A stretch of 32,689 bases of DNA, taken from an uncultured Bacteroidales bacterium. GTDB lineage: Bacteria > Bacteroidota > Bacteroidia > Bacteroidales > Paludibacteraceae. Positions 23,747-29,700 of this stretch are shown here, in pieces (the first letter of the stretch is position 1; the number at the start of each line of letters is the position of its first letter). The notes under the pieces were generated by a model that was given only the letters and a program-made list of their open reading frames with translations, was not told where the DNA came from and ran no database searches. A program made the translations under genes and the position numbers. The stretch is from positions 1-32,689 of the forward strand of contig CAMHGK010000007.1 in the NCBI GenBank assembly GCA_946184695.1, given 5' to 3'.

Positions 23747-26700
23747 ATGACCTATGGTGAGTTTATCCGTCAGACCAATGCTTTTGAGGGAGCAGTAGCC
23801 GACCGCTATTCAGCCTTTGAAATGTTGCTTGCAGAGGAGATGCAGGCAGGCGTGGAGCAGTTCCGTAAGGTACTGAATATATATAACCAATCAGCCAAAG
23901 ACGAGGCGAACGGACAAATAGGTATGTTTGAGCCGCGTACGGCAGAATATATAAAACAAGAAATACTCGATTATTATGCAAAACAACAACCAGCAGCCAC
24001 AAGTAACGATAGTGGACGAGAAGAATCTGCAAGCGTTTCAGCAAGCGAACCGGCAACAGAACCTGCAAGACCGCAAACTGAACCTGCTGTATCAAGCACA
24101 CAAGCAGGTGATGGGGAACAAGTAGCAGAAAATGTTGAACAAGACTTGCAAAATTCAAATAATAATGGTAATTTTGCAGGCGAAAAGAATAATAGTTCCA
24201 ACAATGACAGGAGAAGAATATCTACAATTAGAGAAGGACAGTCTCGCAAAGATAGACTACAGCAAAGTGGACTGGGAGTGGGAAAAGAAACACCACGAGC
24301 AGATGCACGCAGCCTTGGAGAACTCCTAAAGGACAAATCGTCCGATGAGCAACACCAATTAGCCCACCAATGGGGGGAAGAAAATGGTTTGTTGTTCGAT
24401 ATTTTCGATGAATCAGCAAAACGCGGTTGGTTGCCATTCAAAAGTGGCAATGAGAGCACCAACTGGGTAGATACAAAGCAGGGTATCATCTACAAGATGA
24501 ATAACCTGATGCATTCTGCTAATAAGATTGGTAATTTACTTGAACGAGTAGAGCTTTATAACCAATTATTTCCGAGTACAAAACTTACTTTTTTTGCACT
24601 TGACACGTTAGGTGAAAGAAATAGCAATCGCGTTTATCCTATTTTCACACAAACATACATACCTGATGCACGCACGGCAACCGTAGAAGAGATAGACCGA
24701 TATATGCGTGCACGTGGTTTCATCCCCACAGGAAAAACTGACGGAGAATACGAGAATGACGAGTATATAGTTAGCGATGTGCGCCCACGCAATGTGCTCG
24801 TTCGTTCCGATGGTGCAGTTTCTGTTATTGATGCGGATGTTGTAAGAAAGGGTGTGGGAGCGAAAGCAATCAAGCCTCAAGCAGAGCAGCAACCAACGCA
24901 AGAGGGGAGCGAAAAAAGTGCGAGATTAGAGCAGATTCAATCGTTTATTGAAAGGATTAACAAGGGTGGTCATAAGGTTACTATTATTGACAACTCGAAC
25001 CTTATACAGACATTGCGTGATTTGAAAGCCGATGCCAAGACGATAGCGTATGCCGAGCAGCAATTGGCTCTCGGCATTTCTATTGAGGGATTCAGTGCGG
25101 GTGCAGGTATTTGGCTGAATATGGATGCTCTTGGTGATTTAGAGCAGATACGCACCAAGTTTGTCCATGAGCGCCAGCATATCCTCACCCGTCAGGACGC
25201 CCGGTATTGGAAAGAGGTGATGCAGACAGCTTCGCGGCAGGAGTTGGAGAGTGCTATCGGTTCGATGAGCAAATCCAATGCCTACAGTGGCAAGCAGCTT
25301 GGCGAATTGGCAGAGGAGTTTATCTCTTTCGGAATGGAAGAAGCCTACAAGGCTGAAACCGATGAAGAATTAGAAGCCGCTCTGAGAAAGCATGGAGTGG
25401 CAAACAATAGTCTTATTAACATTATAAAACGAATCAACGATGAGCAACGAAAAAGTGAGCGTTTATCTCTCGCAAGGAGGGTTCCGAATGTCAGTACAGA
25501 TGCCAAAGGCGGAAGCGGACAAGATGGGCGAAATCCGCAGACGCGACCCCGAGGGAACTTGGACGGAGAGGGACATGGAACTTCATCAGCAGGCACAGAA
25601 GGAGCTGAACGAGGAGAAGGAGTAAATTTGTCCGATACACCGGCGGCAGAGTATGAACAGGCTTCACAGTATCTCAATGAGGCATTGCAAGAGGTTATTA
25701 GTAAGTCTGGAGATAATCTTCCGCAGAACATAACCATTGATATAAGAACCATTGATGATAACCCAAATAGCGTAGAAATGACCGCACGGTTACTGATAGA
25801 TGGTAAGCCGTCCGATTTCAGCGTAACCATCTTTGATCAGTCGTTAGGAGCGAGAGGTGGTTTTGACCCAGTTAATATGGTTAAGTTCTATCCGCGTGAG
25901 GATTTGGAAAAATGGGATTGGGATTTAGCAGATAGGTTAGCGGAAGAGTTTAACAAGAAAAGGACACGAGAGACAGGTTTTGCTACCGTGATGGACGAGA
26001 GTGATGCAGTTTACTTCTTTAACATGCAAGCAGCACTCGACTTTGCGGAGAATGCACGCCAAGAAATAGCACCGACCGACAACCATCTTAGTAGCAATGA
26101 GACGCTGCATTTTGTAAATCCCAAACTTCCGAGCGAAAAAGATGCAAGATTTTCTATCAGCGGTACACAAGTTGTCAATCTTGGCGGCAGAACATTAGTC
26201 GGTCTGCATAATATCACCGCTGACAAACTTCGCAAGGTACTCAAGCAAGGCGGTCTGGCTAATCCGTCCGCTGCGGTGATAGACTTGGCAACACAAGACC
26301 ACACCGCTTATGGTGAGATGTCGCTTGTTATGCCGTCATCGTTGGTTGACAGTCGCACAGGTGATAACGCAGGTACATACGCAGGTGATGCTTATACACC
26401 TATGTATCCGCCTGTAGAATACCATCAAGGCAAAGAGACACAAAAGCGGTTAAAAGCACTGACAACTGGACTGCCTGAAGAACTCGGTTGGGCTATACAA
26501 CGCAGAGTGGCTGCATATATGGATTCCAATTCGAAAAGTAGCGGTTTGGAATATCTGTTCCTTAAAGAGAAAGGCATGGAAGTGCCTATCGCCCGCAATG
26601 AGCGCAAATATCCACATATCAGCATTCAGGAGATAGCCGAGCGGCTAAATGCCGCAGAGGAGGAAGTAAGAGACGGTGAGTTATACAAGGCATACGAGCG

Positions 26701-29700
26701 TCTGCCGAAAGACCGGCTCTTTGATTTCAACTTGTGGTATCAGAAGAAGGGCGACCCTGCCGAGATTGAGGGATTCAAGCAACGCTTGCAACACATGGAT
26801 GAGGGCAATGATGCTGTCAAGAAATTCGCCAAAAGCAAGCGGGAGAAATTGTCGGAGCGCATGTATTATAGTGACTTTGGCTATTCGCTTAATTCTATCC
26901 GTCTTGATGAACGTGAGGCAGGCAAGGAAAACTATGGTCAGACACTTGACAATGCAGTAGCCGAGATAGACAAGCAAGGTTTGCGGCAAGAGTTTGAGGA
27001 TTGGCAACTGCGCAAAATAGACGAATTGGGTTACGAGGAAGTTATCTTCAACGGCTATACGCCGAGTGGTAACCGTCGTTATCTGCCGAACACGATAGAG
27101 AATGCAAGCCGCATCATGAATCAGAAAGACCAAACCAATTGGCTCAATTCCCAAGGTGTGAATGCAACCAAATCGCTATTGCTTGACCGTTTCAAGACAC
27201 TTGATGCGATACGCAAGAATAAGAATCTGCTTGAAGGAAGCGATGAAAAGATTGTCGCAGCCATTGAAGCCGTAGGCAAAGACTGGAGTCAATTAGGTTG
27301 GGACTTTATGGAGTACACCAAAGGTAGCGGTGCGTTCGGTCTTGATGACAATCAATTCATAGCAGCCGATAGTGCATTGGGACGCCTGCAAGAGGCGATG
27401 CTTCAACGCGACCCTGCGGCATATCTCAATCGTGAATATCGCTATTCGCTTGACAAGGATAGCGAGTTTATTGAGCGGTTGAAAGACATCAAGAAGCGTA
27501 TCAAGAATCTGCCGAGCAGTTATTTTGAGACGAAGTTCCGCCGACCTGTTTATCTGAACGAGTTCCGCAACGCCGTTGTTCCGCAAGACTTGGCACAAGA
27601 TCTGAAAGACGGTTTGCAACAGAGCGGTCTGCAACTCTATGAGTACGACCCGCAGACGGAAGGCAGCAGACGCGATGCCACCATTCAAGCTACACAGGGT
27701 GATGGTATTCGTTTCTCTGTTAGTTACAACCCTGCAGAGGACAAGTCGTTGCGCCCTGCTGCGGCAGAGGAGATGAGCCGTATAAAAGAGCAGACCAAAG
27801 CCAACGGCATATTTATGAAAGCCCCCAACGGCAAGCCGACAAACCTTGACGAGCGAGCATGGCTGCAAGTACGCACACAAGCGTTTAAGGATTGGTTCGG
27901 TGATTGGGAGCTGGTATGGCTGAAAGATTATTTTCTAAATCATAGTGTAGTAGCAAGACTAACAGGTAATGAATTTAGTAAGGTTGCTGGCAAAACATTA
28001 ACAGACCAAGTAGAGGATTATTTCAAACAAATAGGGGGAATAGCAAAATCACCATTATATGGAGATGTTATTCTTGATAGAAGTGGTGCTGACGATAGTC
28101 TTGCTCACGGTATGGGCAGAAATAAGGCTATCGCTTATGCTTCCGTTAAAGAAGTTATAGAGAATGGTGTATTACTTGATTATCACGAAAATCATAAAGG
28201 ACGTGGGTATAATACCGCAATAGTTGCAGCACCTATTGAAATCGCAAAAGAAAAGTATATTTGCTATGTAACTATAAAAAGAAATATCAATGAAAATCGT
28301 TTTCATATACATGAGGTAATAGCACAAAAAAATCTCCAACAAGATAGCAGTTCTAATACTGGTCAAAACCAGCCTGTTCTCATTGGAGACACTGCAAAAT
28401 TACTACAAAAAATTGTAACTGCCAAATCTGCATCAAAAATTGTTGACGAAAATGGTGAGCCGCTTGTTTTGTATCACACAACACCTAATAATTTCACAAC
28501 TTTTAAGCGTGGAGAGCGTGCCGGTTTGAGTGGAAAAGGGATATACTTTGCAGTACCAGGTGAGGGAGTTCCCTCATACGGAGGTAATAGAATAGAGGTA
28601 TTTCTGAATGTCCGCAATCCTTTAACGAGCGAACTGATTAAGACAGACGAGTACAAGGCTATCAATAATGACGGAACAAGAGCCATTGACCCCGATGTAT
28701 ATGAGCATTATCCAGAGTTTGATGGCGTAATGGTTCGCCGTGATGAGATAACTGTAAAGAACCCCAACCAAATCAAGAGCGCGACGGAGAATGACGGTTC
28801 GTTCAATGAGGAGAGGAACGATATACGTTTCTCTATCAGCAACGCCAACAACGACATTTTCTATTCTAATGCGGAGCGTGCCGTTGAGGGTATCAAGCAA
28901 GAAAAAGCGACACCACAGCAGTGGCTCGCTATGATTGAGAAAGCAGGCGGACTGAAAGCAGGTGAGGACAAGTGGTTAGGCTTGTCGGATTGGCTGCGCC
29001 AACAACATGCCACAACGGAGCCACAAGCAAACGAGACCGCATTGCAATATGCCCAACGTGCATCGGAAGCCAACCGCAAGCATACGATTTCCAAGCAGGA
29101 GATACTTGACTTTATACGCAAGAATAAGATACAGATTGAGGATGTGGAGTATGGAGAAGCGATGGAGCAAGAGGCGTTTCAAAACCTTGCAGAGGAATAC
29201 CGCGAGGTATGGGATGAGTTGCGGCGCAAAGGCGGTCTGACACCGGACGAGTTGGACGAGGCTGCTATGGAGGAGATGAATGAGCGTCACGGCGGCGATG
29301 ATTTCAGTTTTGCTTTCAACGGCTACCGTGACGTGCTGGAGGTTGCCAATGATGATGCAGCGGCTTATTACTTGGAAGGTATGGGCGGTGCGCGTCCTAT
29401 CAACAACACCCGTTTGACCTATACGACTTATGGTCTGGAGAACAAGCGTGAGATTGCGCTGACTGTGCCGACTATCGAGAGTTGGAACGAGAACGATGAG
29501 ATTCACTTCGGCGATGCCGGAGAGGGACGCGCTATTGCTTGGGTTCGGTTTGGTGATGCTACCGACGAGCAAGGTAATAAGGTTCTTGTTATTGACGAGA
29601 TACAAAGTAATCGACACCAAGAGGGCAGAGAGAAAGGGTATGTGGATGTTTCGAATACAGAAAGGATCAAGTATCTCGAAAGCAAAATACAAGATGGATA

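Noticed and set aside
26676..26960. A further +1-frame ORF in the giant gene (also 29007-29240 and 29496-29732)
   Set aside because: These lie over conserved domain sequence and have Arg/Ser/Thr-rich shadow composition, unlike the three linker ORFs.
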